A DNA stretch of 34,875 nucleotides from Cellulomonas algicola (GTDB taxonomy: Bacteria; Actinomycetota; Actinomycetes; Actinomycetales; Cellulomonadaceae), in the NCBI RefSeq assembly GCF_003851725.1, contig NZ_BHYL01000067.1, forward strand, positions 1 to 34,875, read 5' to 3'. The translations under genes were made by a program, and so were the position numbers. The notes under the pieces are model-generated. The model did no database searches. It saw nothing but the letters and a program-made list of their open reading frames with translations, and had not been told where the DNA came from. Shown here piece after piece: positions 16,724 through 24,102 of this stretch; the stretch's first letter is position 1; every line of letters starts with the position of its first letter.

Positions 16724-17731
16724 GTGCTCACCCTGAACCAGATCCGCGCGCTGCGCCGGACGGTCGACGACGCGTGGCGCTCGCCCGTCGCCGACGCGGT
16801 CGCGGCCGCGTGGGGAGCGCCCGCCGGGTCGGCGCTGCTCTGGCGGTCGTCGGCGTCGCACGTCGTCGTGGTCCCGGGTGGGGTGCGGGGCGTCGACCGG
16901 CCCGTCTACCTGCGGTTCGTGCCCGAGTCCGCCGACGGCGCCCGCGGCTTCGCACGCGGCACCCTGCTGCACGCCCGCCTGTCCGCCGACCACGCCGACG
17001 TCGCCGCGCTCGTCCCGTCGTCGTCCGGCCGCCTGCTCGAGCGCGTCGCGACCCCGCTGGGCGACGTCCTCGCCGCCGCGGTGCGCCGGGTCGACGGGGA
17101 CGAGACGGACGTCGACGACCTCACGCCCGACCTCGCCGCCGCATGGGGCCGGGGGCTCGCCCGCTTCCACGCCGCGGCCGCCCGGCACGCCGACGTCGTC
17201 GACACCGCACCCGCTCCCCCGCTCGCCGCGCTGCTCGACGACGCCGACGACGCGCTCGCCACCGCCGCGGCCGCGCTCACCCGCACCCTGCGCGACGTGC
17301 CACCGGCGCCGCTCGTCGTCGGGCACGGCGACCACGAGCTCGACAACCTGCGCTGGCGCGACTGGCGGCCCGTGTGCTTCGACCTCGACGAAGCCGCCCG
17401 ACGACCGGCCGCCGCCGACGTCGCCTCCGCGGTCCGCGACCTGCTCGGCGCCGACCCGACCACGCCCGCGCACCCCGACCTGCTCGACGCGTTCCTCGAC
17501 GGGTTCGCCCGGACGTCAGGGACCGTCGTCACGCCGCACGCGCTGCTGCCGCACGTCGCCGCCCTGGCCGCGTCCCATGTCGTCGACGTGCGACGCGTGC
17601 TCGACCTCCCGCCCGACGACCTCGTCGACCCCGCCGACTCCCCCTGGCTGCCCGACCTCGCCGACCGCCTCCGCGCCCACGCGGCGACGCAGCGCGGGAT
17701 CCTCCTCGCCGCGACCCGCGCCCTCGCCTGA
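16724..17731 (+). CDS. APH-fold small-molecule phosphotransferase
   Basis: A 335-residue protein with the aminoglycoside phosphotransferase/choline kinase fold. The catalytic loop HGDHELDN has H201, D203 and N208, and the metal-binding segment FDLDEA has D220 and D222. The N-lobe is divergent but contains RPVYLRFVPES, where the ATP Lys is not obvious. Family members phosphorylate antibiotics, sugars or other small molecules; the substrate cannot be read from the sequence and resistance should not be assumed. GTG at 16724 is the likeliest start although its ribosome site is weak. It is divergent from nrdI (150-base gap) and convergent with the DUF2200 gene. Its last codons form half of a terminator stem. 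Confidence 0.8.
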   Translation: MLTLNQIRALRRTVDDAWRSPVADAVAAAWGAPAGSALLWRSSASHVVVVPGGVRGVDRPVYLRFVPESADGARGFARGTLLHARLSADHADVAALVPSSSGRLLERVATPLGDVLAAAVRRVDGDETDVDDLTPDLAAAWGRGLARFHAAAARHADVVDTAPAPPLAALLDDADDALATAAAALTRTLRDVPPAPLVVGHGDHELDNLRWRDWRPVCFDLDEAARRPAAADVASAVRDLLGADPTTPAHPDLLDAFLDGFARTSGTVVTPHALLPHVAALAASHVVDVRRVLDLPPDDLVDPADSPWLPDLADRLRAHAATQRGILLAATRALA

Positions 17732-17745
17732 CCCTCCGGCGAGGG
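17721..17745. terminator. Terminator stem built from the last codons of the APH-fold gene
   Basis: CCCTCGCC (17721-17728) and GGCGAGGG (17738-17745) form an 8-bp perfect stem with the TGA stop in its 9-nt loop. It lies between convergent genes and can act in both directions. Confidence 0.6.
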
Positions 17746-17782
17746 ACTTCGGCACCCGCGCAGGAGTCGAACGGAGAGGTCG

Positions 17783-18151
17783 CTAGACCGCCGCCGGGGT
17801 GCTGCCGCGCAGGATCGACGTCATCTTCTTGCCGCGCGCGACCTCGTCCACGAGCTTGTCCATGTACCGGATCTTCTGCATGAGCGGGTCCTCGATCTCC
17901 TCGACCCGGTACCCGCAGATCAGGCCCGTGATGAGCGACGCGTTCGGGTTGAGCCCGGGCGCCCGCGCGAAGAACTCCTCCAGGGTCCGCTCGTCGGCGA
18001 CCGCCTCCCGCAGCCCGGCGTCGTCGTACCCCGTGAGCCACGTGACGACCTGGTCGACGTCCTCGCGGGACCGGCCCTTGCGCTCGACCTTCTCCACGTA
18101 CAGCGGGTAGATGCTCGCGAAGCTCATCCCGAAGATCCGGTGCCCGGCCAT
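17783..18151 (-). CDS. DUF2200 family protein
   Basis: 122 residues, full length for the family. It shows the conserved order FGMSFASIYPLYVEKVERKG, VVTWLTGYD, FFARAPGLNPNASLITGLICGYRVEEIEDPLMQKIRYMDKLVDE and a terminal RGKKM. ATG at 18149-18151 has GGAGGG 9 bases upstream. DUF2200 proteins are small cytoplasmic proteins of unknown function found across many bacteria. It lies 83 bases after a small hypothetical gene on the same strand, and convergent with the APH-fold gene. Confidence 0.92.
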   Translation of the reverse strand: MAGHRIFGMSFASIYPLYVEKVERKGRSREDVDQVVTWLTGYDDAGLREAVADERTLEEFFARAPGLNPNASLITGLICGYRVEEIEDPLMQKIRYMDKLVDEVARGKKMTSILRGSTPAAV

Positions 18152-18234
18152 GTCGCTCGCCCTCCGTCGTCACGCGCGGCGCCGTGCCGGCCCCGTCGTC
18201 CCTGCGGCCAGTATCCCGCCCGCGCCCGCCGCGG

Positions 18235-18585
18235 TCAGGAGCGTCGTCGCGGCCAGTCGAGCATGACGAACAGGTCCCGCTCACCCGGGCGCCCTTCGAG
18301 CAGCGCCCGCGCGAGCGCCGGCTCGCCCGCCTGCTCGCAGGACCACAGCTCGAAGTCGACGACCTGCGACCACGCGGGCGGCAGATAGCCGAGCACCGTC
18401 GTGCCGCGCACGACCTTCACGACGTCGTGCTCGGTGCGCGCGAGCACCACGGCGAACCCGCGGTCCGGGGTGCGCGACGGTGCCCGCGTCGGCTCCTCGA
18501 CGAACCCGCGGACCCGCACGGGCACGCGGCCACCGCTCGACGGCACGAGGCGGCCGGGCAGGTCGGTCGGGGGCGACCAGTGCAT
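18235..18585 (-). CDS. Small hypothetical protein
   Basis: 116 residues, no signal peptide or membrane segment, family not recognised. It begins MHWSPPTDLPGRLVP, has a basic stretch VRVRGFVEEP, and a Trp-containing centre (YLPPAWSQVVDFELWSCEQAGEP), ending with basic residues WPRRRS. GGAGTAGG precedes the ATG, which supports translation. Its start follows within about 10 bases of the stop codon of the truncated gene remnant upstream, so it was probably the next gene of the same operon before the deletion, and may now lack its original promoter. Confidence 0.65.
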   Translation of the reverse strand: MHWSPPTDLPGRLVPSSGGRVPVRVRGFVEEPTRAPSRTPDRGFAVVLARTEHDVVKVVRGTTVLGYLPPAWSQVVDFELWSCEQAGEPALARALLEGRPGERDLFVMLDWPRRRS

Positions 18586-18594
18586 GGCGGGAAC

Positions 18595-18867
18595 CTACTC
18601 CTCGACGCCGTCGCCGTCGCCGGGGACCGTCGGGACGGTCGCGGAGCACGTGGTCAGGCGGGTGCCGTCGACCAGCACGTCGACGTCGACGGTCCCGGCG
18701 CTCGCGCCCTCGAGGGGGATCCTCGTCCACCCCGACGTCACGTCGACGCCGCTCTCCGCCGTCCCACCGGCCGTCGTGGTGCGGACCGCCAGCTGGCGCG
18801 ACGGGTCCGCCGACGACGCGACGTCCCGCCACGACAGCTCGAGCGCGACGGTCGTGGGCCCGTCGTC
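18595..18867 (-). pseudogene. C-terminal remnant of a beta-rich protein, 5' end lost
   Basis: The minus frame ending in TAG at 18595-18597 reads as a plausible protein for about 90 residues (ALELSWRDVASSADPSRQ, then VDVTSGWTRIPLEG, and ending PGDGDGVEE). It has one Cys, alternating hydrophobic residues like a beta-sandwich, and normal codon bias. Just upstream of about 18,868 the frame turns into Arg/Gly-rich nonsense and no start codon with a ribosome site is present. The remnant meets the opposite-strand DUF4241 fragment exactly there. The parent family is not recognised. Confidence 0.6.
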
Positions 18868-18869
18868 GC

Positions 18870-19052
18870 GACCACATCGAGCACGGCGTCGACGCGGTCG
18901 TCTTCAGCGCCGGGTACGGCGACGGCGGCTACCCGACCTTCCTCGGGTACGACGCCGACGGCGTCGTCGTGAGCGCCGTGTCATACGGCGGCGTCCTGCC
19001 GTGGGCGCTGAGCGGTCTGCCGGGGACACCGCCGGACGAGCCCGGCATCTGA
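18870..19052 (+). pseudogene. C-terminal remnant of a DUF4241 protein, 5' end lost
   Basis: The plus frame from 18870 encodes about 60 residues starting DHIEHGVDAVVFSAGYGDGG and containing YPTFLGYDADGVVVSAVSYGGVLPW, then a stop at 19050-19052. The SxGxGDGGYPTxxGxDADG motif is the characteristic C-terminal part of DUF4241 proteins, which are normally about 200 residues or more. The N-terminal two thirds is missing and no start codon or ribosome site fits. The family function is unknown; some members are found near toxin-immunity loci, which is not evident here. Confidence 0.65.
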
Positions 19053-19104
19053 CATCCGCCGCGGGCACGGCACCCTCCGGGGACGACGACGTCCCGGAAC
19101 GACG

Positions 19105-19137
19105 AAGCCCGCCCCACCGTGGCGGTGGAGCGGGCTT
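19105..19137 (-). terminator. Terminator of tRNA-Arg
   Basis: AAGCCCGC/GCGGGCTT (8 bp), one C/A mismatch, then CCACC/GGTGG (5 bp), with a 5-nt loop. It begins 4 bases after the tRNA 3' end on the minus strand and is followed by a T-richer stretch. It could also end transcription through the DUF4241 remnant. Confidence 0.75.
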
Positions 19138-19141
19138 GCTG

Positions 19142-19214
19142 TGCGCCCGGAGGGACTCGAACCCCCAACCTTCTGATCCGTAGTCAGATGCTCTATCCAT
19201 TGAGCTACGGGCGC
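19142..19214 (-). tRNA. tRNA-Arg (anticodon ACG)
   Basis: A 73-nt cloverleaf on the minus strand. The acceptor GCGCCCG pairs with CGGGCGC, the D-arm is GCTC...GAGC, the anticodon stem is TCTGA/TCAGA with loop CTACGGA (anticodon ACG, read as ICG for CGN codons), and the T-loop is in GGGGGTTCGAGTCCC. The discriminator is A. The CCA is not encoded. Confidence 0.97.
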
Positions 19215-19321
19215 GTGACCCTCGCGGGCCGTCCTGAACGATACAGGGACGACCGGCCAGTCCCCAAACCGGAAACACGTGACCCTCGGCACGCCGCGTC
19301 GTGGCTGGCAGGATCGCGGCC

Positions 19322-20572
19322 ATGACGAGCACCGGACGGCTGGGCACGGGCGGCGGGCGGGTCGGGATGCGGGCCGACGTGCTGCGGCACGGTGACGGCC
19401 ACGACGGCAGCCGCGTCGGGTACGTGGAGCTGTTCTTCGACCTCGTGTTCGTGTTCGCGGTGACGCAGCTGTCGCACCTGCTGATCGCGCACCCCGACGG
19501 CGAGCACCTGCTGCAGACGCTGATCCTCGGCTGGGCGATCTGGTGGCTGTGGACCGACACGACGTGGGTGACGAACTGGCTGGACCCCGAGCGGCTGCCG
19601 GTGCGGGCGATGCTCATCGTGCTGATGCTGCTGGGCCTGCTGATGTCGAGCGCGATCCCCGAGGCGTTCGGGGACAAAGCGCTGCTGTTCGCGGTGCCCT
19701 ACGTGACGATCCAGGTCGGGCGGACGCTGTTCACGGCGTGGGCGATGGGCCGGCACTGGCCGGTCAACGCGGTGAACTTCGTGCGGATCACGATCTGGCT
19801 GTCGGTGTCGGGCGTGTTCTGGGTCGCGGGTGCGCTGCTGGAGGAGCAGCGGCTGCTGCTGTGGGCGGTCGCGGCCGTGATCGACATCGCGGGGCCACGG
19901 TCGATGTTCTGGGTGCCGGGCATGCGCGGGACGCACGCGTCGACGTGGGAGGTGCGCGGCGACCACATGGCCGAGCGCGTGGCGCTCTTCATGATCATCA
20001 GCCTGGGCGAGTCGATCATCGTGACCGGGACGGCGTTCGGGGACCTCGCGGTGACGCCCGTGACGGTCGTGGCGTTCCTCGCGGCGTTCGCGTCGACGGT
20101 CCTCATGTGGCTGCTGTTCTTCGACCGGTCGGAGCGGAAGGCCGCGGAGTACTTCGCGTCGCGCGACGAGACGGGGATGGTCGCGCAGACCGCGTACACC
20201 TACGTGCCGTTCCTGCTGGTCATGGGCATCGTGGCGACCGCCGTCGCGGACGAGCTCGTGCTCGCGCACCCCGAGGGGCACCACGGCGCGACCGACGGGT
20301 GGACGGCGTGGATCATGTGCGGCGCGGTGGCCGTCTACCTGCTCGGCAACGCGCTGTTCCGGCGGGCGACCGGCGGGCGCTGGTCCGTCTGGCACCTGGG
20401 CGGCGTGGCCGCGGCGCTCGCGCTCGTGCTGCTCGCGCCCGTCGTCACGCCGCTGACGCTGTCGTGGCTCGCGAACGCCGTGCTGCTGGCCGTCATCCTC
20501 GGCGACGTCCGCGCCGCCCGACGTGCGAAGGCCGCAGCCCGAGCCCGCGAGGGGGACCGGGCTGCGGCCTAG
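19322..20572 (+). CDS. Low temperature requirement protein A (LtrA) family membrane protein
   Basis: 416 residues with about twelve hydrophobic segments. ATG at 19322 follows a CAGGAT ribosome site. The family signature is clear: VGYVELFFDLVFVFAVTQLSHLL near the N-terminus, WWLWTDTTWVTNWLDPE, and HMAERVALFMIISLGESIIVTG in the middle. LtrA was named from a Listeria mutant that grows poorly at low temperature; the transported substrate or activity is not known. The C-terminal tail (RAAARRAKAAARAREGDRAAA-like, Ala/Arg-rich) is encoded by the left and right arms of a terminator hairpin. It is divergent from tRNA-Arg and convergent with the CNNM genes. Confidence 0.92.
   Translation: MTSTGRLGTGGGRVGMRADVLRHGDGHDGSRVGYVELFFDLVFVFAVTQLSHLLIAHPDGEHLLQTLILGWAIWWLWTDTTWVTNWLDPERLPVRAMLIVLMLLGLLMSSAIPEAFGDKALLFAVPYVTIQVGRTLFTAWAMGRHWPVNAVNFVRITIWLSVSGVFWVAGALLEEQRLLLWAVAAVIDIAGPRSMFWVPGMRGTHASTWEVRGDHMAERVALFMIISLGESIIVTGTAFGDLAVTPVTVVAFLAAFASTVLMWLLFFDRSERKAAEYFASRDETGMVAQTAYTYVPFLLVMGIVATAVADELVLAHPEGHHGATDGWTAWIMCGAVAVYLLGNALFRRATGGRWSVWHLGGVAAALALVLLAPVVTPLTLSWLANAVLLAVILGDVRAARRAKAAARAREGDRAAA
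20529..20570. terminator. Terminator stem formed within the last codons of the LtrA gene
   Basis: AGGCCGCAGCCC (20529-20540) and GGGCTGCGGCCT (20559-20570) are a perfect 12-bp inverted repeat with an 18-nt loop. The right arm ends on the first base of the TAG stop. It lies between convergent genes, so it can end both transcripts. Confidence 0.8.
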
Positions 20573-20627
20573 TCGTCGGGCCCGGGCGTGGCTGCCGACC
20601 GATGGCACCGACCGCCGAGCCGACCCG

Positions 20628-21638
20628 TCAGACCGCGTCGGCGAGCCTCGGGAACAGCCGCGCGACGAGGTCGTCGAGCGTCACGACGCCCGCGAACCGC
20701 GCGTCGTCCCGCAGCACGGCGAGGTGCTGCCGCTCCTCGCGCATCTGCGCGAGCGCCTCGTAGACGGGCGTCCCCGCGTCGAGCGTGAGCACCGGCCGGA
20801 CGAGGTCGTCGACGGGCTCGTCGTCGCCGCGCACGAGGGTGTCGCGCACGTGCACGACGCCGGTGAGGGCGTCGCGCGCACCGACGAGCACGCGCAGGTG
20901 CCCGGTCTCCCGGGTCGCCGCGCGCACGTCCGCGGCGCTCGCGCCCGACGGCACGGCGGTGGGGTCGCGGTCGGAGCGCGCGAGGTCGCCGACCGTGAGC
21001 GTCTGCAGGTCCAGCGCGCCGGTGACCTGCGCGGAGTAGGCCGCGTCGAGCGCGCCGACGTTCGCGGAGTGCTCGACCAGGTGCCGCAGGTCGTCCGGGT
21101 TCTGCCCGCTCGCGACCGTGTCGGTCGGCTCCACGCCCACGCGACGCAGGCACCAGTTCGCGGCCTCGTTGAGCCCGCGCAGCAGCGGCCGCGTGAGCCA
21201 CATGAACCCGCGCATGGGCAGGGCGAGCAGCGTCGCCGACGACTCAGGGTGCGCGATGGCCCACGACTTCGGCGCCATCTCCCCGACGACGAGGTGCAGG
21301 AACGTCACGACGACGAGCGCGAGCACGAACCCCGCGACGTCCGACGCCCACGCGGCCAGGCCCCACGACTCGAACAGCGGGGTCAGCCAGTGGTGCACGG
21401 CGGGCTTGGTGATCGCACCGAGCGCCAGGGTGCACGCGGTGATGCCGAGCTGCGCACCCGCGAGCAGGACCGTGAGCTCACCGGACGAGCGCAGCGCGGC
21501 GCGCGCCGAGCGGCTCGTCGGGGCGTCGTCCTCGAGGCGGTGCCGCTTGGCGGCGAGCGACGCGAACTCGACCGCGACGAAGAACGCCGACAGCGCGATG
21601 AGCGCGACGGTCACGACGGCGACGACGAGCGGGCTCAT
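20628..21638 (-). CDS. CNNM/CBS domain transporter, short form (HlyC/CorC family)
   Basis: 336 residues. The N-terminal CNNM domain (about 1-190) has a first helix followed by FFVAVEFASLAAKRHRLE, GAQLGITACTLALGA and HLVVGEMAPKSWAIAHPE; then a CBS pair (about 200-336) containing VPSGASAADVRAATRE and GVVTLDDLVARLFP. CNNM proteins are linked to magnesium (or sodium/cobalt) export and homeostasis. The protein stops after the CBS pair and lacks the C-terminal CorC_HlyC transporter-associated domain that its neighbour has. GGAGGAGG precedes the ATG, and the ATGA overlap with the upstream gene shows coupling. It is the second gene of a two-gene operon. Confidence 0.92.
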   Translation of the reverse strand: MSPLVVAVVTVALIALSAFFVAVEFASLAAKRHRLEDDAPTSRSARAALRSSGELTVLLAGAQLGITACTLALGAITKPAVHHWLTPLFESWGLAAWASDVAGFVLALVVVTFLHLVVGEMAPKSWAIAHPESSATLLALPMRGFMWLTRPLLRGLNEAANWCLRRVGVEPTDTVASGQNPDDLRHLVEHSANVGALDAAYSAQVTGALDLQTLTVGDLARSDRDPTAVPSGASAADVRAATRETGHLRVLVGARDALTGVVHVRDTLVRGDDEPVDDLVRPVLTLDAGTPVYEALAQMREERQHLAVLRDDARFAGVVTLDDLVARLFPRLADAV

Positions 21639-23038
21639 CGGGCCTCCTCCGACGTGGCGGCCGCGATCTCCGCGGCGGTGGGCGGCGGCTCGGCGGGCAC
21701 GGTGACCCGGACCGTCGCGGGGACGTGGCGGTCGACCTCGAGCACGTCGACGCGCATCCACACCTCCTCGGCCCGGTCGGCGTGCGCGAGCTCGGCCGGG
21801 TCGGCGGGCAGCAGCACGAGGACGCTCGTGCCGACGGGCGGGAGCGCGCCGTGCGCCTCGATGACGAGGCCCGCGATGGTCTCGACGTCGCCGCGCGGCA
21901 GGTCGCGGCCGATCGCGCGCTCGACCTCGTCGAGGTGCACGTCGCCCGGCATGACCCAGGCGCCGTCGTCGAGGACGGGCGCGGCGCCCGTCTCCGGGTC
22001 GTGCTCGTCGGTGATCTCCCCGACGAGCTCCTCGGCGAGGTCCTCGACGGTGACGACGCCCGCGAGGCCGCCGTACTCGTCGAGCACGCACGCGAGCTGG
22101 TTGGTGCCGGTCAGCGCGCGCAGCGCGTCGGGCAGGGCCATGGACGTGGGCACGAGGACGGGCGGGCGCAGCAGCGTCGCGACGGGGGTGTCGTCGGGCT
22201 CGGTCGTCGCCAGGACGTCCTGGAGGTGCACGACGCCGAGGACGTCCTCGTCGTCGGACACGACGGGGTAGCGCGAGTGTCCGGTGCTCATGCGCAGGCG
22301 CAGGTCGCCGACGGTGTCGTCGGGACGCACGACGTCGACGCGCGAGCGCGGGATCATCGCGTGCTCCACGTCGCGCTCGGGGAAGTCGAGGATGCGGTCG
22401 AGCAGCACCGACAGCTCGGCCGGCAGGTCACCCGACTGCGCGGACTCGGCGACGATGTGCTCGAGGTCGCGGACGGTCGCGGAGTGCTCGACGTCGTGGA
22501 CGGGCTCGATGCGCAGGACGCGCAGGAGCGCGTTCGACGCGGAGTCGAACACGCGGATCAGCCAGCCCATGACGCCCAGGTACAGCGTGGTCGACGCGGC
22601 GAGCGCGATCGCGACGGGCTCGGGGCGGGCGATCGCGAGGTTCTTCGGGAACAGCTCGCCGAACACCATCTGCACGAGCGTCGAGAACAGGAGCGCCAGC
22701 ACGGTGCCGACCGCGATGCCGACGCCGGTGGGGATGCCGACGCCGCCCAGGGCCTCGCCGAGCGACTCACCGATCAAGGGCTCCGCGACGTACCCGACGA
22801 GCAGGCCCGTCACGGTGATGCCGAGCTGCGCGCCCGACAGCATGAACGACGTGCGCTTCGTGACCGCGAGCGCACGACGAGCGGCGGGGTCGCCGGCCGC
22901 GGTCCGCGCACCGAGGCGCGACCGGTCCACGGCCATGTACGCGAACTCCTGCGCCACGAACCAGCCCGTCGCCGCGGTGATCGCGAGCACCACGAGCATG
23001 CCGACGAGCAGGGACAGCACCCACATCTCAGCGCTCAC
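21635..23038 (-). CDS. CNNM/CBS/CorC domain transporter, long form (HlyC/CorC family)
   Basis: 467 residues, first gene of the two-gene operon. The CNNM membrane domain (about 1-195) has FVAQEFAYMAVDRSRL, SGAQLGITVTGLLVGY and MVFGELFPKNLAIARPE; the CBS pair (about 205-340) has HAMIPRSRVDVVRPDD and LDEYGGLAGVVTVEDLAEELVGEI; the CorC_HlyC domain (about 355-445) follows. The family is connected with divalent-cation, chiefly magnesium, efflux. The start is ambiguous: GTG at 23036-23038 with GAGGG a few bases upstream, or ATG four codons later. The 5' leader can fold into a 12-bp stem that covers this ribosome site, so translation may be regulated. No classical M-box riboswitch is recognisable. 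Confidence 0.93.
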   Translation of the reverse strand: MSAEMWVLSLLVGMLVVLAITAATGWFVAQEFAYMAVDRSRLGARTAAGDPAARRALAVTKRTSFMLSGAQLGITVTGLLVGYVAEPLIGESLGEALGGVGIPTGVGIAVGTVLALLFSTLVQMVFGELFPKNLAIARPEPVAIALAASTTLYLGVMGWLIRVFDSASNALLRVLRIEPVHDVEHSATVRDLEHIVAESAQSGDLPAELSVLLDRILDFPERDVEHAMIPRSRVDVVRPDDTVGDLRLRMSTGHSRYPVVSDDEDVLGVVHLQDVLATTEPDDTPVATLLRPPVLVPTSMALPDALRALTGTNQLACVLDEYGGLAGVVTVEDLAEELVGEITDEHDPETGAAPVLDDGAWVMPGDVHLDEVERAIGRDLPRGDVETIAGLVIEAHGALPPVGTSVLVLLPADPAELAHADRAEEVWMRVDVLEVDRHVPATVRVTVPAEPPPTAAEIAAATSEEAR

Positions 23039-23073
23039 CCACCCTCACCGGTCGTCGTCGTCGGTGGGGTGGG
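23038..23073 (-). promoter_or_regulatory. Leader stem-loop that would cover the ribosome site of the long CNNM gene
   Basis: On the transcript CCCACCC+CACCG pairs with CGGTG+GGGTGGG (12 bp, one bulged A, 11-nt loop of ACG repeats). The 3' arm contains the GAGGGTGG ribosome site and reaches the first base of the GTG start. The regulatory role is inferred. Confidence 0.45.
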
Positions 23074-23156
23074 TAGGGACTACAGCCGCCGTCCATCTCT
23101 CTCCAGGTAGGGAACGTTCGCCTCGGCTCAACGATGCCGCAGCCCGGCGAGTTCCG

Positions 23157-23190
23157 CCGCACGGCCGTGACGCCCGCCACGGACGTGCGG
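23157..23190 (-). terminator. Terminator of the DUF2510 gene
   Basis: CCGCACG/CGTGCGG (7 bp), one mismatch, then CCGTG/CACGG (5 bp), around an 8-nt loop, about 20 bases after the stop codon of the minus-strand gene. Confidence 0.7.
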
Positions 23191-23209
23191 CACGCGCGAC
23201 GACCAGTGC

Positions 23210-23893
23210 TCAGTAGACGGCGGTGCTCTCCTCCTGGAGCCGCTGCTCCAGGTCGCGCGCCGCGGCCACGGGCCCGGCGACGACCGGCACGAGCGCGACG
23301 AGGAACGCCACGACGACCACGAGCCACCCCGCGGCTCCCAGCGCGGGCGCGCCCCGGAAGAGCGCACGCCGGTAGTCGCGCACCGCACGCGACGCGAGCG
23401 CGACCGCGGCCAGCACGAGCAGCACCGAGAAGGTGTTGACGACCGACCGCATCCAGAGGCTGACGAGACCCGACAGGGCCAGCACGCCGAGCGCGAACCC
23501 GAGGAACCAGAACGCGGTGCGGCGCACGGCACGCGCCTCGTCCAGCCGGTTGAGCTGGTAGGCCGCGCCCTGCGAGACGGTGTCGGCGAGGTTGAGCGAG
23601 TCGCCGAGGCGCGCCGGCACGTAGCCGAAGGTGGACGCCGGCGCGGCCGACGTGGCGACCGCCGGCGCGGCCGACGTCGCAACCGCCGGAGCGGCTGACG
23701 TCGCGACGGCCGGCGACCACGACGTCGACGCCACCGCCGGGCCGGGGGTTGCGACCGGTACCACGGTCGCGTGCGCGCGGTCCGGGTCGGGCGTCGTCTG
23801 CTCCGTCCACCGCGCGCCGTCGAACCACCGGCGCACCCCCGGCGTCACGCCGTCGGGACACCAGCCGGGTGGGGCGAGCTCAGCGTCGGTCAC
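23210..23893 (-). CDS. DUF2510 domain membrane protein
   Basis: About 227 residues. The DUF2510 motif [25 protein letters not shown] sits at the N-terminus; this short Trp-rich module is common in actinobacterial membrane proteins and its function is unknown. A linker with three tandem APAVATSA copies follows, then a helix region ([31 protein letters not shown]) and three or four membrane segments. GTG at 23891-23893 is preferred because GAGGA lies about 7 bases upstream and it places DUF2510 at the usual position; a GTG 12 codons upstream is the alternative. It ends with its own terminator and has a 209-base gap upstream. Confidence 0.82.
   Translation of the reverse strand: MTDAELAPPGWCPDGVTPGVRRWFDGARWTEQTTPDPDRAHATVVPVATPGPAVASTSWSPAVATSAAPAVATSAAPAVATSAAPASTFGYVPARLGDSLNLADTVSQGAAYQLNRLDEARAVRRTAFWFLGFALGVLALSGLVSLWMRSVVNTFSVLLVLAAVALASRAVRDYRRALFRGAPALGAAGWLVVVVAFLVALVPVVAGPVAAARDLEQRLQEESTAVY
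23643..23714. repeat. Three tandem copies of a 24-bp coding repeat
   Basis: Three near-identical 24-bp units (23643-23666, 23667-23690, 23691-23714) encode APAVATSA three times in the linker of the DUF2510 protein. The period is a multiple of three, so copy number changes would keep the frame. Confidence 0.9.
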
Positions 23894-24102
23894 CGCACGA
23901 TCCTCGGTCCGCGCCGCGACGCGCGACACCGCCCTCCGGGCGAATCACCCGGTCAGCCGCCCCGCTGCCGGTCTGGCCCGACGGCTTGGCCGCCGCGGCA
24001 CGCGCCACCGCGTCGGTGATGGGCTGCTGCTGGGCTCACACCCGTCGAATCCGCACCGAGCGGTCGAGGTGAAGGGCTCGATCGGGCGACCGGTCGTCCC
24101 TG

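Noticed and set aside
19119-19325. A 68-codon plus-strand frame containing GGTRTPNLLIRSQMLYPLSYGR
   Set aside because: It is the well-known false protein read through the reverse complement of a tRNA gene, here tRNA-Arg(ACG).
23063-23079. G-run motif on the plus strand (GGTGGGGTGGGTAGGG), possible G-quadruplex
   Set aside because: Only three runs of three or more G are present, and it is explained better as one arm of the leader stem.
24041-24052. GGATTCGACGGG on the minus strand, identical to a piece of the tmRNA 5' end
   Set aside because: The flanking acceptor strand, tag frame and tRNA-like 3' end of tmRNA are absent, so the 12-base match is probably chance.
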